DNA from: JADJVL01 sp046331545
Lineage (GTDB): Bacteria > Acidobacteriota > Holophagae > Holophagales > Holophagaceae
Direction: 5' to 3'
Length of the DNA stretch: 64,000 nucleotides
NCBI GenBank assembly: GCA_046331545.1
Contig: JAXLQR010000002.1
Location: 744,001-808,000, forward strand
How positions within the stretch are numbered: the stretch's first letter is position 1; every line of letters begins with the position of its first letter. The notes under the pieces were generated by a model. It worked only from the letters and a program-made list of their open reading frames with translations, was not told where the DNA came from and ran no database searches. Shown here piece by piece: positions 1-8,973 of the stretch. Both the position numbers and the translations under genes were made by a program.

Positions 1-76
1 CCTCGGCGAGGGCGAGCAGGGCCGCGGCGGCGAGGGCGAGGGTGCGGCAGAGCCTGGCGGGGGTGGAGGTCGGCAT
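1..76 (-). CDS. N-terminus of a secreted protein, truncated by window edge
   Basis: An ATG at 76 on the minus strand opens a frame that runs off the left edge. The 25 visible residues are a textbook signal peptide: arginines near the start, then a long Ala/Leu core. The gene lies 17 bp downstream of the receptor-like gene on the same strand, so the two are probably co-transcribed. If the neighbour is the zinc-type receptor it resembles, a periplasmic metal-binding protein such as ZnuA would fit here. That is a guess from context only; no mature sequence is visible. Confidence 0.6.
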   Translation of the reverse strand, partial: MPTSTPARLCRTLALAAAALLALAE

Positions 77-93
77 GGCGGATTCCCGGGAAG

Positions 94-1293
94 TCAGAAG
101 GGGTGCGCCCCGTGGGCGCCCATGAGGAAGACGAGCTGCAGGCGGAACTCCGAGCCCTTGGCCCCGCCGGCATAGCGGGTGGCCTTCAGCTGGCCGCGGA
201 GCTGGCTGAATTCGCTCAGCCAGAAGGTGCCCAGCAGGGACTGGCCCTTGTCCACCCGGTCGGGGGCCTCGGCGCGCTCCGAACGGTCCACCCGGGCGCC
301 GAAGGTCCACCGGCGATCCAGGCGGTAGTCCAGGGAGCTGTAGAAGCCCTTGGCGCCCCGCGCCCCGTCCAGATCCTCCCGGCGGCTCCAGACCACTTCG
401 GTGCGCCACATCAGCGAGGTGTAGATGGAGCGCAGGAGCGGCTTCCAGCGCAGGGTGGCGTCCAGGCCCCGCAGGGAGGTGACGAGGCCCTCCCCGGCCG
501 GATTGTGGCCCCGGGCGTAGGACAGCCCGACCTCCAGGTTCGTGTTCTCGGTGAGGTCCTGGTAGGCCTTGAGGTGCCCCACGGCGGTGACGTCCTTCTT
601 CCTCCGCGCCTCGAAGAGCTCCCCGGAGGTCCCCCGGTAGACCTCGCCGGTGGCCTCCAGGAAGAGGGAGCCCGGCGCCGGCAGGATGCGGCTGACGGAC
701 AGGCCCGCGTCCGCGATGCCCTCCTCGCCGCCCAGCAGGTTCTCGGTCACCAGGGGCCGGTCGGTCCAGGTCAGGTTGTGGGTGTGGGCAGGGTTCACCT
801 TCCCGAAGGCCGCCCGAAGCTTGCCGGCCTTCGCCGTGAAGCCGCCGGGCAGGGCGTTGAACGTGAGGTAGGCCTCCTCCACCGCGGCGCCGCCATCGCC
901 GAAGGAGAGGATCACGTCGCCCCGGGAGTAGGGATCCACGACGGCGCCGAGGGCCACCTCCGCCTCGTGGAGGTCGAGGCCCTGGGAGGGGCGCACCGGG
1001 TCGCGGCCCGCGGAAGCCACGAGGTTGCCGATGACACTGAGGTCGGGGTTCAGGGCCTTGGACGCCGACCCCTCGGCACCGCCGATCCGCGCCGGGGCCG
1101 GCGCGGCCTCCCGGGCGGCCGCGTCGGCCTCCAGTTTCCGGACCCGCTCCTCCAGGGCCTTGAGCTTCTCCTGGTCCTCGGGCGCCGCCGGGCCCGGGCC
1201 GGGCCCCGGCTGGGCGGGCGGGGCCGGCTGCTGGGCGGACAGCCGCAGCGCGCACGCGGTGGTCAGGGCGAGGATGGAGGCGGGTCGGGGCAT
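94..1293 (-). CDS. Outer-membrane receptor/porin-like protein, probably metal (zinc)-regulated
   Basis: The 399-residue protein begins with a signal peptide ending near SAQQ. A Pro/Gly-rich linker and a short coiled coil (EKLKALEERVRKLEADAA, about residues 42-59) follow, then a long beta-rich domain. The stretch around residues 105-185 (LHEAEVALGAVVDPYSRGDV, then VEEAYLTFNALPGGFTAKAG, then a Gly-Lys-Val-Asn-Pro-Ala-His-Thr-His segment) resembles from memory the family annotated as zinc-regulated TonB-dependent outer-membrane receptors. No plug domain or TonB box is obvious, so a porin-type barrel is also possible. The upstream promoter overlaps a palindrome that suits a Fur/Zur-type repressor. 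A secreted protein follows 17 bp downstream. Confidence 0.65.
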   Translation of the reverse strand: MPRPASILALTTACALRLSAQQPAPPAQPGPGPGPAAPEDQEKLKALEERVRKLEADAAAREAAPAPARIGGAEGSASKALNPDLSVIGNLVASAGRDPVRPSQGLDLHEAEVALGAVVDPYSRGDVILSFGDGGAAVEEAYLTFNALPGGFTAKAGKLRAAFGKVNPAHTHNLTWTDRPLVTENLLGGEEGIADAGLSVSRILPAPGSLFLEATGEVYRGTSGELFEARRKKDVTAVGHLKAYQDLTENTNLEVGLSYARGHNPAGEGLVTSLRGLDATLRWKPLLRSIYTSLMWRTEVVWSRREDLDGARGAKGFYSSLDYRLDRRWTFGARVDRSERAEAPDRVDKGQSLLGTFWLSEFSQLRGQLKATRYAGGAKGSEFRLQLVFLMGAHGAHPF

Positions 1294-1313
1294 GGGGTCC
1301 GGGAATTCAAGTT

Positions 1314-1351
1314 CAATTGATAATTGTTTCTGTTTGTTTTTCAGCCGTCAA
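1314..1351 (-). promoter_or_regulatory. Minus-strand promoter overlapping a palindromic Fur/Zur-like operator
   Basis: On the minus strand a -35 TTGACG (1346-1351) and a -10 AACAAT (1323-1328) are separated by 17 bp. The perfect 13-bp palindrome CAATTGATAATTG (1314-1326) overlaps the -10. The block is strikingly AT-rich for this genome. It lies 21 bp upstream of the receptor-like gene start, a suitable place for metal-dependent repression. The identity of the regulator is inferred from the downstream gene. Confidence 0.45.
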
Positions 1352-1437
1352 CCATGAATCCTCGTGTAGCAAGGTATTCAAACTAAACGGGAAGTCCTCC
1401 TGGGACGAACCCCGAGGGAGCTCCGGAGGCTTTTGAC

Positions 1438-2658
1438 ATGAACCGCAAGAAGATGGCCCTCATCGGCGGCGGGGTCCTGCTGCTCGTCCTGGTCGGCGTG
1501 GCGGTGGCCAAGGGAGGGGACAAGGGCGTTCCCGTCCAGATCGCCACGGTGGGCCGGGAGAACCTGGTGTCCAAGGTGAGCGCCAACGGGAAGGTGCAGG
1601 CCGTGAAGAAGGCCGACATCTCCGCCAACCTCGTGGGCCAGGTGACCCGCCTCGCCGTGAAGGAGGGCGACGTGGTGAAGAAGGGCCAGTTCCTCATGGA
1701 GATCGACCCCCGCAGCGCGAAGGCCAGCACCGAGGCCTCCCAGGCCGGGATGCAGGCGATCCTCTCCGACCTCGCCTCGGCCCAGGCCAACCTGGTCCAG
1801 GCCCGGGCCGACTTCGAGCGCGCCAAGGCGAACCGCGGCGCGGGCATCATCTCCGCCGCGGAGTTCGAGCGGGCCAAGACGGCCTTCGAGACCGCCCAGG
1901 GCAGCGTGAACGCCACCCAGAAGCGGGCCGAGCAGGCCCGGGCCCAGAACGCCCAGTCCAGGGTCGGCCTCTCCTTCACCACCATCGAGAGCCCCATCGA
2001 CGGCGTGGTCACCGCCCGCCGCATCGAGCTCGGCGAGACCGCGGTCCCGGGCATCCAGAACCAGCCCGGCACCGTGCTGCTGACCATCAGCGACATGAGC
2101 AAGATCGAGGCGGAGATGGAGGTGGACGAAGCCTCCATCCCGACGGTGAAGCTGGGGCAGAAGGCCGTGGTCCGCATCGACGCCTACCCCAACCGGACCT
2201 TCGACGGCCAGGTCACCGAGGTGGGCGGCAGTCCCATCCTGAAGGCGAACGTGAACGAGGCCATCAAGTTCAAGGTGAAGGTCTGGATCAAGGATCCGCC
2301 CCTCACCATCAAGCCCGGCCTCTCGGCCCAGGCCGACATCTTCACCGGCAGCCGCGACAACGTGGTGGCCATCCCCATCCAGGCCCTCATCACCCGGGAG
2401 ATCAAGCCCAAGCCCGGCGAGAAGCTGCAGCCCGGGGCCCCGAGGGACGAGGAGGGCGTCTACCTCGCCGAGGGGGGCAAGAGCCGCTTCGTCCCGGTCA
2501 AGACGGGGCTCCTGGGGGAGCTCAACGTCGAGGTGACCGAGGGCCTCAAGGGCGGCGAGCGCGTGATCACCGGCCCCTTCAAGGCCCTCCGCGAGATGAA
2601 GGGCGGCGAGGAGGTCAAGGAGGACAAGCGGAAGAAGAAGGACGAGAAGAAGAGCTGA
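1438..2658 (+). CDS. Periplasmic adaptor subunit (MacA/HlyD-like) of an ABC efflux system
   Basis: The 406-residue membrane-fusion protein has an N-terminal membrane anchor (about residues 8-25), a split lipoyl/barrel-sandwich domain (residues 45-80 and again near 185-205), and an alpha-helical hairpin rich in Ala, Gln and Glu (about 95-175). A beta-barrel domain (220-300) and a membrane-proximal domain follow, and the tail is strongly basic (EDKRKKKDEKKS). GGAGG lies just upstream of the ATG. The stop is 4 bp from the next gene, a MacB-type permease, so it should link the inner-membrane transporter to an outer-membrane channel. The substrate cannot be predicted. Confidence 0.88.
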   Translation: MNRKKMALIGGGVLLLVLVGVAVAKGGDKGVPVQIATVGRENLVSKVSANGKVQAVKKADISANLVGQVTRLAVKEGDVVKKGQFLMEIDPRSAKASTEASQAGMQAILSDLASAQANLVQARADFERAKANRGAGIISAAEFERAKTAFETAQGSVNATQKRAEQARAQNAQSRVGLSFTTIESPIDGVVTARRIELGETAVPGIQNQPGTVLLTISDMSKIEAEMEVDEASIPTVKLGQKAVVRIDAYPNRTFDGQVTEVGGSPILKANVNEAIKFKVKVWIKDPPLTIKPGLSAQADIFTGSRDNVVAIPIQALITREIKPKPGEKLQPGAPRDEEGVYLAEGGKSRFVPVKTGLLGELNVEVTEGLKGGERVITGPFKALREMKGGEEVKEDKRKKKDEKKS

Positions 2659-2662
2659 GCCG

Positions 2663-3892
2663 ATGTCCTACCAAGAACTGCTCCGCGTGGCCCTCCGGGC
2701 CATCCGGGCCCACAAGCTCCGGAGCTTCCTCACGCTGCTGGGGATCATCATCGGCGTGACCACCATCGTGGGCGTCGTGGGGATCATCTCGGGCCTCAAC
2801 ACGTACGTGAAGGAGAAGATCATCGTCCTCTCCCCCGACATGTACATCGTCACGAGGTTCGGCATCATCCGCAGCCGGGAGGAGTTCATCCGGGCGGTCA
2901 AGCGGCCGCAGTTCTCCTGGGAGGAGTTCCAGCGCCTCGACAGCGGGGTCCTGACCCGGGCGGAGCTGGTGGCCACCCGCTCCTTCAAGCAGCTTCCCGT
3001 GAACGTCGGGGACAAGCGCCTGGCGGACACCTTCGTGGTGGGCGCCACGGCCAACTTCGGCGCGATCCTCGGGCTCGACACCCAGGGCGCCGGGCGGCTC
3101 TTCTCCGAGGCCGAGGACCAGTCCGCGAGCAACGTGGCGGTCATCGGGGCGGACATCAAGGACGAGCTCTTCCCCCACCAGGACCCGCTCGGGAGGACAT
3201 TCTACATCCGGGGCCTGCCCTTCCGCGTGATCGGGCATCTGCCCAAGGAGGGGCGCGGGCTGGGCGTGAACCGCGACCAGCTGGTGGTGATCCCCTTCCA
3301 GGTCTACCGGAAGAACTTCTTCGCGCCCAACGACCCCCTGGACTACTTCGTCAAGGCCCGCGGCGGGGTGGAGGGCGTGGAAGCCTCCATCGACGAGACC
3401 CGCGCCTACCTGCGGGCCCTGCGCCACACGGCCTGGAAGGACCCCGACCCCTTCGGCTTCCTCACCCAGGACCAGCTCCAGGAGCTCTGGCGGCAGATCA
3501 GCACCGCCACCTTCGTGCTCCTCACCCTGATCTCCAGCGTCTCCCTGGCGGTGAGCGGCATCGTGATCATGAACATCATGCTGGTCAGCGTGGCGGAACG
3601 CACCCAGGAGATCGGCGTGCGCATGGCCCTGGGCGCCCGGAAGCGGGACATCCGCCGCCAGTTCCTGCTGGAGGCCGCCATCCTCTCCATGGTCGGCGGC
3701 GTGATCGGCGTGGTCCTCGGGGGCGCCGCGGCCCTCACGGTCAAGCTGGTGACCGGCTTCCCGGCCGAGATCACCGCGGGGATCGTGTTCCTCGGCGTGG
3801 GGCTCTCCACCGTGGTCGGCCTGCTGGCGGGCTTCCTGCCCGCCAAGCGGGCCTCGGGCCTGGTGGTCATCGACGCCATCCGGGCGGAGTGA
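2663..3892 (+). CDS. ABC transporter permease, MacB/FtsX type
   Basis: The 409-residue permease has one N-terminal transmembrane helix after a basic segment (SFLTLLGIIIGVTTIVGVVG), a large periplasmic MacB_PCD domain (about 45-260), and a C-terminal FtsX domain with three helices. The hallmark coupling segment (SVAERTQEIGVRMALGARKR) sits between the helices near residue 315. There is no Walker A or B motif, so the ATPase must be a separate protein. It starts 4 bp after the adaptor gene and is followed after 6 bp by a second permease, which suggests that the two form a heterodimer. Confidence 0.9.
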   Translation: MSYQELLRVALRAIRAHKLRSFLTLLGIIIGVTTIVGVVGIISGLNTYVKEKIIVLSPDMYIVTRFGIIRSREEFIRAVKRPQFSWEEFQRLDSGVLTRAELVATRSFKQLPVNVGDKRLADTFVVGATANFGAILGLDTQGAGRLFSEAEDQSASNVAVIGADIKDELFPHQDPLGRTFYIRGLPFRVIGHLPKEGRGLGVNRDQLVVIPFQVYRKNFFAPNDPLDYFVKARGGVEGVEASIDETRAYLRALRHTAWKDPDPFGFLTQDQLQELWRQISTATFVLLTLISSVSLAVSGIVIMNIMLVSVAERTQEIGVRMALGARKRDIRRQFLLEAAILSMVGGVIGVVLGGAAALTVKLVTGFPAEITAGIVFLGVGLSTVVGLLAGFLPAKRASGLVVIDAIRAE

Positions 3893-3898
3893 GGGACG

Positions 3899-5197
3899 AT
3901 GGCGCACCGCAAAGGCACCCACGCGCTCCGCAGCCTCAGCGCCGAGAACGTCAAGTTCGCCCTCCGCTCGATCCTGGTCCAGCGGCTCCGCAGCTTCCTC
4001 ACGCTCCTCGGGATCATGGCCGGCGTCGGAACCGTCATCGCCATGGTCAGCTTCGTGGCGGGCTTCAACGAGGCCATCACCGGCGCCTTCTCGGCCTTCG
4101 GCACCACCCTCGTCCAGTACCAGAAGTACGATCCCCGCTTCGGGGGCGGTCCCACGGGCCCCCCGGAGGAGCAGCGCAAGCGCCGCGACCTCACGCTGGA
4201 GGACGCCCAGGCCCTCAAGCGCCTGAACACCCTCGCGGCGGCGGTCAGCCCCGAGCGCTACCTGAACAACCCGGTCCTCGCCGCCAGCACGACCTTCAAG
4301 AACCGGAAGGGGCAGGAGGCCAACGGGCCCACCCTCGCCGGCGTGGTCCCGGACTACGCCCAGGCCAACAACTCCACCGTCCAGGACGGGCGCTTCTTCG
4401 TGGACGCCGACGTCAGCCACGCCGCGAGGACCTGCGTGATCGCACCGGACGTGGCGGACGCCCTCTGGCCCCGGCGCGACCCCATCGGGCAGGAGCTCTT
4501 CATCAACGGCGTCTCGTTCCGGGTGATCGGGCTCCTCGAGAAGAAGGGCTCCTTCCTCGGCGGCAGCGCCGACAACCTGGTCCTCATCCCGTTCAGCACC
4601 TTCGACGAGATGTTCCCCCAGATCAAGAACGGCAACGGGGACACGATCCACATCGCCACCGTGCCCCGGGAGCCCGGCCTCGTCCACGAGATGCAGGACC
4701 AGGGCACGGCGATCCTCCGGGCGCGGCGCGGCCTGAAGGCGAACCAGCCCAACGACTTCGCGATCTTCACCAGCGAGGGCCAGCTCGAGACCTTCAAGGC
4801 CATCACCGGCGGCATCGCCGGCTCCATGATCCTGGTGGCGGGCATCGCGCTGCTCGTGGGGGGCGTCGGCGTGATGAACATCATGCTCGTGAGCGTCACC
4901 GAGCGGACCCGGGAGATCGGTGTGCGCAAGGCCCTGGGCGCCACCCGCAAGGACATCGCCCTGCAGTTCCTGGTGGAGGCGGTCACCCTCACCGGCGTCG
5001 GCGGTGCCATCGGCATCGCGGCCGGACTGGGCGTGGCCATGCTGGCCCGCTTCGCCCTGGACTTCCCGGCGGCGGCACCGCTCTGGTCCATCTTCCTGGG
5101 CTTCGGCATGAGCACCACCGTCGGCCTCGTCTTCGGCCTCTGGCCGGCCCTCAAGGCGGCGAGCCAGGACCCGATCGAGGCCCTGCGCTACGAGTAG
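3899..5197 (+). CDS. ABC transporter permease, MacB/FtsX type (second subunit)
   Basis: The 432-residue protein has the same plan as its neighbour: N-terminal helix (SFLTLLGIMAGVGTVIAMVS), periplasmic MacB_PCD domain, and C-terminal FtsX helices with the conserved SVTERTREIGVRKALGATRK coupling loop. It ends in the typical DPIEALRYE tail of MacB-like permeases. It carries no nucleotide-binding domain. The two permeases share the motif layout but differ in their periplasmic domains, as expected for paralogous partners. The operon appears to end here; about 90 bp separate it from the next gene. Confidence 0.9.
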   Translation: MAHRKGTHALRSLSAENVKFALRSILVQRLRSFLTLLGIMAGVGTVIAMVSFVAGFNEAITGAFSAFGTTLVQYQKYDPRFGGGPTGPPEEQRKRRDLTLEDAQALKRLNTLAAAVSPERYLNNPVLAASTTFKNRKGQEANGPTLAGVVPDYAQANNSTVQDGRFFVDADVSHAARTCVIAPDVADALWPRRDPIGQELFINGVSFRVIGLLEKKGSFLGGSADNLVLIPFSTFDEMFPQIKNGNGDTIHIATVPREPGLVHEMQDQGTAILRARRGLKANQPNDFAIFTSEGQLETFKAITGGIAGSMILVAGIALLVGGVGVMNIMLVSVTERTREIGVRKALGATRKDIALQFLVEAVTLTGVGGAIGIAAGLGVAMLARFALDFPAAAPLWSIFLGFGMSTTVGLVFGLWPALKAASQDPIEALRYE

Positions 5198-5289
5198 GCC
5201 GGGCCGCGGGCACCCGCGCCGCTAATCCCGGGTGGACAGGCGCCGTATCCCTTCCCGAGACGCACGACGCGAATCTCCCGGAGGAATCC

Positions 5290-5640
5290 ATGCGCGCCCC
5301 CTTCACCGCCCTCGCCCTCGCCGCGGCCATGGCCCTTCCCGCCGCCGCCCAGCAGGCCCGCTTCATCCACGTCCACATCATCGGCAAGTCCGTCCACGGC
5401 CACCACGGCAAGCGCGCCAGCCAGGACGGGCCGACGGAAGTGAACATGCGCATGCCCATCGCCCTGGCGAAGAGCGCCCTGGAGATGGCCGGCGACTCCG
5501 AGATCAAGATCAACGGCGAGGCCAGGAAGGGCATCAAGCCCGACGCCATGATCAAGCTCCTCGAGTCCTCCAAGGCCGGCGACATCCTCCTCGAGCTCAC
5601 CACCGACAAGGGCGACGTCGTGAAGATCACCCTCGAGTAG
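5290..5640 (+). CDS. Small secreted protein of unknown function
   Basis: The 116-residue product begins with a signal peptide (cleavage likely after LPAAAQQ). A His-rich stretch (HVHIIGKSVHGHHGKR) follows, then a compact region ending in a beta-rich segment (GDILLELTTDKGDVVKITLE). A good GGAGG ribosome-binding site stands 6 bp before the ATG. A terminator hairpin follows the stop, so it is the last gene of its transcript and may be monocistronic. I do not recognise a family. The histidines could bind metal, but nothing proves this. Confidence 0.65.
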   Translation: MRAPFTALALAAAMALPAAAQQARFIHVHIIGKSVHGHHGKRASQDGPTEVNMRMPIALAKSALEMAGDSEIKINGEARKGIKPDAMIKLLESSKAGDILLELTTDKGDVVKITLE

Positions 5641-5662
5641 ACGGCACTCCCCTCCTTGGGAA

Positions 5663-5684
5663 CGGCCCCGCGCGAGCGGGGCCG
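5663..5684 (+). terminator. Rho-independent-like terminator
   Basis: CGGCCCCGC and GCGGGGCCG form a perfect 9-bp stem with a GCGA loop, followed by ATTTC. The T-run is short. It sits 23 bp after the small secreted protein gene. The ATG at 5690 lies directly against this hairpin, which argues against its use as the start of the thioesterase gene. Confidence 0.6.
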
Positions 5685-5728
5685 ATTTCATGCCGCCGGA
5701 CTCCGAGGGACGGGTGGACAATCAGGCC

Positions 5729-6148
5729 ATGGAATCCGTCACCGAGCTCAGGGTCCGCTACGCCGAGACCGACGCGATGGGGATCGTGCATCACGCGGCA
5801 TACATCGTGTGGCTGGAGCTCGGACGCTCGGACCTCCTGCGCAACCTCGGTTCCGGCTACCCGGAATGGGAGCGCCGGGGCATCCACATGACGGTGGCCG
5901 GCCTGGAGATGACCTACCGGGCGCCCTGCCGATACGACGAGCTGGTGAGGGTGCGCACCCGGATCCTGGAGGCGGGTCGGAGGAAGGTGGTCTTCGGCTA
6001 CGGCCTGGAGCGGGGTGGCGTCCGGCTCGCGGAAGGCCGCAGCCTCCACCTGGTCACGGGACCCGACGGCCGGGCGCGGACCCTGCCCCAGGACCTGCTG
6101 GACCTGCTCCTCAGCGCCGGGCCAGCTCGAAGTGGAGGGCCAGGATGA
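5729..6148 (+). CDS. Acyl-CoA thioesterase, YbgC/4-hydroxybenzoyl-CoA thioesterase family
   Basis: This is a single hot-dog-fold protein. The family signature is plain near the N-terminus (RYAETDAMGIVHHAAYIVWL), where the Asp is the presumed catalytic residue, followed by a segment resembling the substrate-binding helix (LELGRSDLLRNLG). I chose ATG 5729 (139 residues) because the earlier in-frame ATG at 5690 abuts a terminator and adds residues that do not look like the family. The last 38 bp overlap the convergent GAF gene. The substrate is unknown. No tol-pal genes lie beside it, unlike classical ybgC. Confidence 0.85.
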   Translation: MESVTELRVRYAETDAMGIVHHAAYIVWLELGRSDLLRNLGSGYPEWERRGIHMTVAGLEMTYRAPCRYDELVRVRTRILEAGRRKVVFGYGLERGGVRLAEGRSLHLVTGPDGRARTLPQDLLDLLLSAGPARSGGPG

Positions 6149-6746
6149 CCGTCAGCGCGTCCATGAGCCGGCGCACCGACTCGTTGAACCCGTCCTTCTG
6201 GAAGCACTGGTAGCTGACGAGGCCGTAGCAGCGATCCCCGAACCCGAAGGGGACGCCGTACCAGCTCTGCGGGACCAGGCCGCTCACCTGCTCGGCGGCG
6301 GAGAAGACGGCCCCGCGGTTCAGCCCCTCCTCGGCGCTGCGGACGTAGAGCGGCCGGCCGGACTCCACCGTCTTGCCCGTCAGGCCCGCCTCCGCCTGGT
6401 AGTCCCGGTCGGCATAGACCCGCAGTGCGCCGCCCTCGTGGTAGGTGGGAAAGCTCATGATCCCCCGTTCGCGGTCGATGGTGGCGATGTAGAAGCTGGC
6501 CAGCTCGAGGGGCCGGAACACGGTCTCGCAGAAGGCCCGGCCGAGGGCCTTGACGTCCATGCCGGGCTTCAGGGCCTCCACGACCCGGAGCACCAGCTCC
6601 CGGTCCAGCTCCTGGTGGTGGGACAGCTCCTGGAGTTCGGTCCGCTCGGCTCTCAGGGAGTCCAGCTCCTTCTCCAGGCGCTGCACCTTGGCCTCGAGCT
6701 CGGCGATCTGCTCCTGCCTGGATTTCCCGTTCCCGAAGAGGCCCAT
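6111..6746 (-). CDS. Coiled-coil plus GAF-like sensory protein
   Basis: The 211-residue soluble protein starts at ATG 6746. An N-terminal coiled coil (EQIAELEAKVQRLEKELDSL, about residues 12-45) is followed by a domain resembling GAF (about 65-205), with features such as FYIATIDRERGIMSFPTY and GLTGKTVESGRPLYVRSAEE. No output domain is attached, so it probably signals through a partner or binds a small ligand. The gene is divergent from cysS with about 70 bp between. Its 3' end overlaps the thioesterase gene tail to tail. Confidence 0.6.
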   Translation of the reverse strand: MGLFGNGKSRQEQIAELEAKVQRLEKELDSLRAERTELQELSHHQELDRELVLRVVEALKPGMDVKALGRAFCETVFRPLELASFYIATIDRERGIMSFPTYHEGGALRVYADRDYQAEAGLTGKTVESGRPLYVRSAEEGLNRGAVFSAAEQVSGLVPQSWYGVPFGFGDRCYGLVSYQCFQKDGFNESVRRLMDALTVILALHFELARR

Positions 6747-6816
6747 GGTCGGTCCTTTGGCTCCCCGCGCGGGGCCGCCCCTTGGGAGCGGCGGCCAATG
6801 ATGGTGTGATGGTGGG

Positions 6817-8265
<1,449 letters not shown>

Positions 8266-8306
8266 GGGCCTGCCATCCTGGGAGCATCCATCCCCACGGA
8301 GTCCCC

Positions 8307-8876
8307 ATGGCCAGCGGCAAGAAGATCCTCCTCGGCATCGGCATCGGGTGCGGCGTGCTCGTCCTCCTCGTGGGGGGCGGCTGCGTGGCGGTGGGCTGGT
8401 GGGCCAAGAAGAAGGTGGACGCGACGGTGAGCGAGGCGAAGGCGGAGATGGACAAGAATCCCGCGGGCCGCGCGGTGGCCCAGGCCATGAAGGAGGGGGC
8501 GACCCGGGGCGAGGGCGGCGTCACGGGCGCGCTCACCGGGCTGGCCGGCGCGGGGATGGCCATGGCCGCGCCCGCCCTGGCCATGCAGGTGGTGCCGAGC
8601 CTGCCCCCTTCGGAGCAGGCGGAGGCCAAGGCCGTCTTCAAGGCCCTCGCGGACAAGGGCGCGCGCATGAGCACCACGGACCTCGACGCCTACGGCAAGG
8701 CCGTGCAGCGCTTCACCGAGGCCACCGAGCCCGGCCGCAAGGCCAGGCAGCAGGCCCTGGAGGCCGAGACCGACCCGGGCAAGAAGATGCAGATGAGCAT
8801 GGACATGATGAAGGTGGAGCCGGAGCACGCCCGCCAGCTCGTGGCGGACCTGAAGGCCATCACCGACCGGCTCTGA
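8307..8876 (+). CDS. Membrane-anchored protein of unknown function
   Basis: The 189-residue protein has a single N-terminal transmembrane helix (ILLGIGIGCGVLVLLVGGGC, about residues 6-27) that includes cysteines, then an Ala- and Met-rich helical region. The Met/Ala stretch in the middle (LAGAGMAMAAPALAMQVV) could be a second, weakly hydrophobic helix. The rest is Lys/Glu-rich helical sequence. It follows cysS by 41 bp on the same strand. No family is recognised, but codon usage and composition match the flanking genes, so it is likely expressed. Confidence 0.65.
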   Translation: MASGKKILLGIGIGCGVLVLLVGGGCVAVGWWAKKKVDATVSEAKAEMDKNPAGRAVAQAMKEGATRGEGGVTGALTGLAGAGMAMAAPALAMQVVPSLPPSEQAEAKAVFKALADKGARMSTTDLDAYGKAVQRFTEATEPGRKARQQALEAETDPGKKMQMSMDMMKVEPEHARQLVADLKAITDRL

Positions 8877-8973
8877 GGCGCGGCCACCCCACTGGTCCAA
8901 CGGAAAATTCCTGATGTGGTCCAATTGCCGGGCCGCGTCCGGGCCATGCTGGGTCAACCCGAAGGAGACCCCC

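Noticed and set aside
5690..5728. ATG 5690 as start of the thioesterase gene
   Set aside because: It touches the terminator hairpin, and its first 13 codons do not look like the family.
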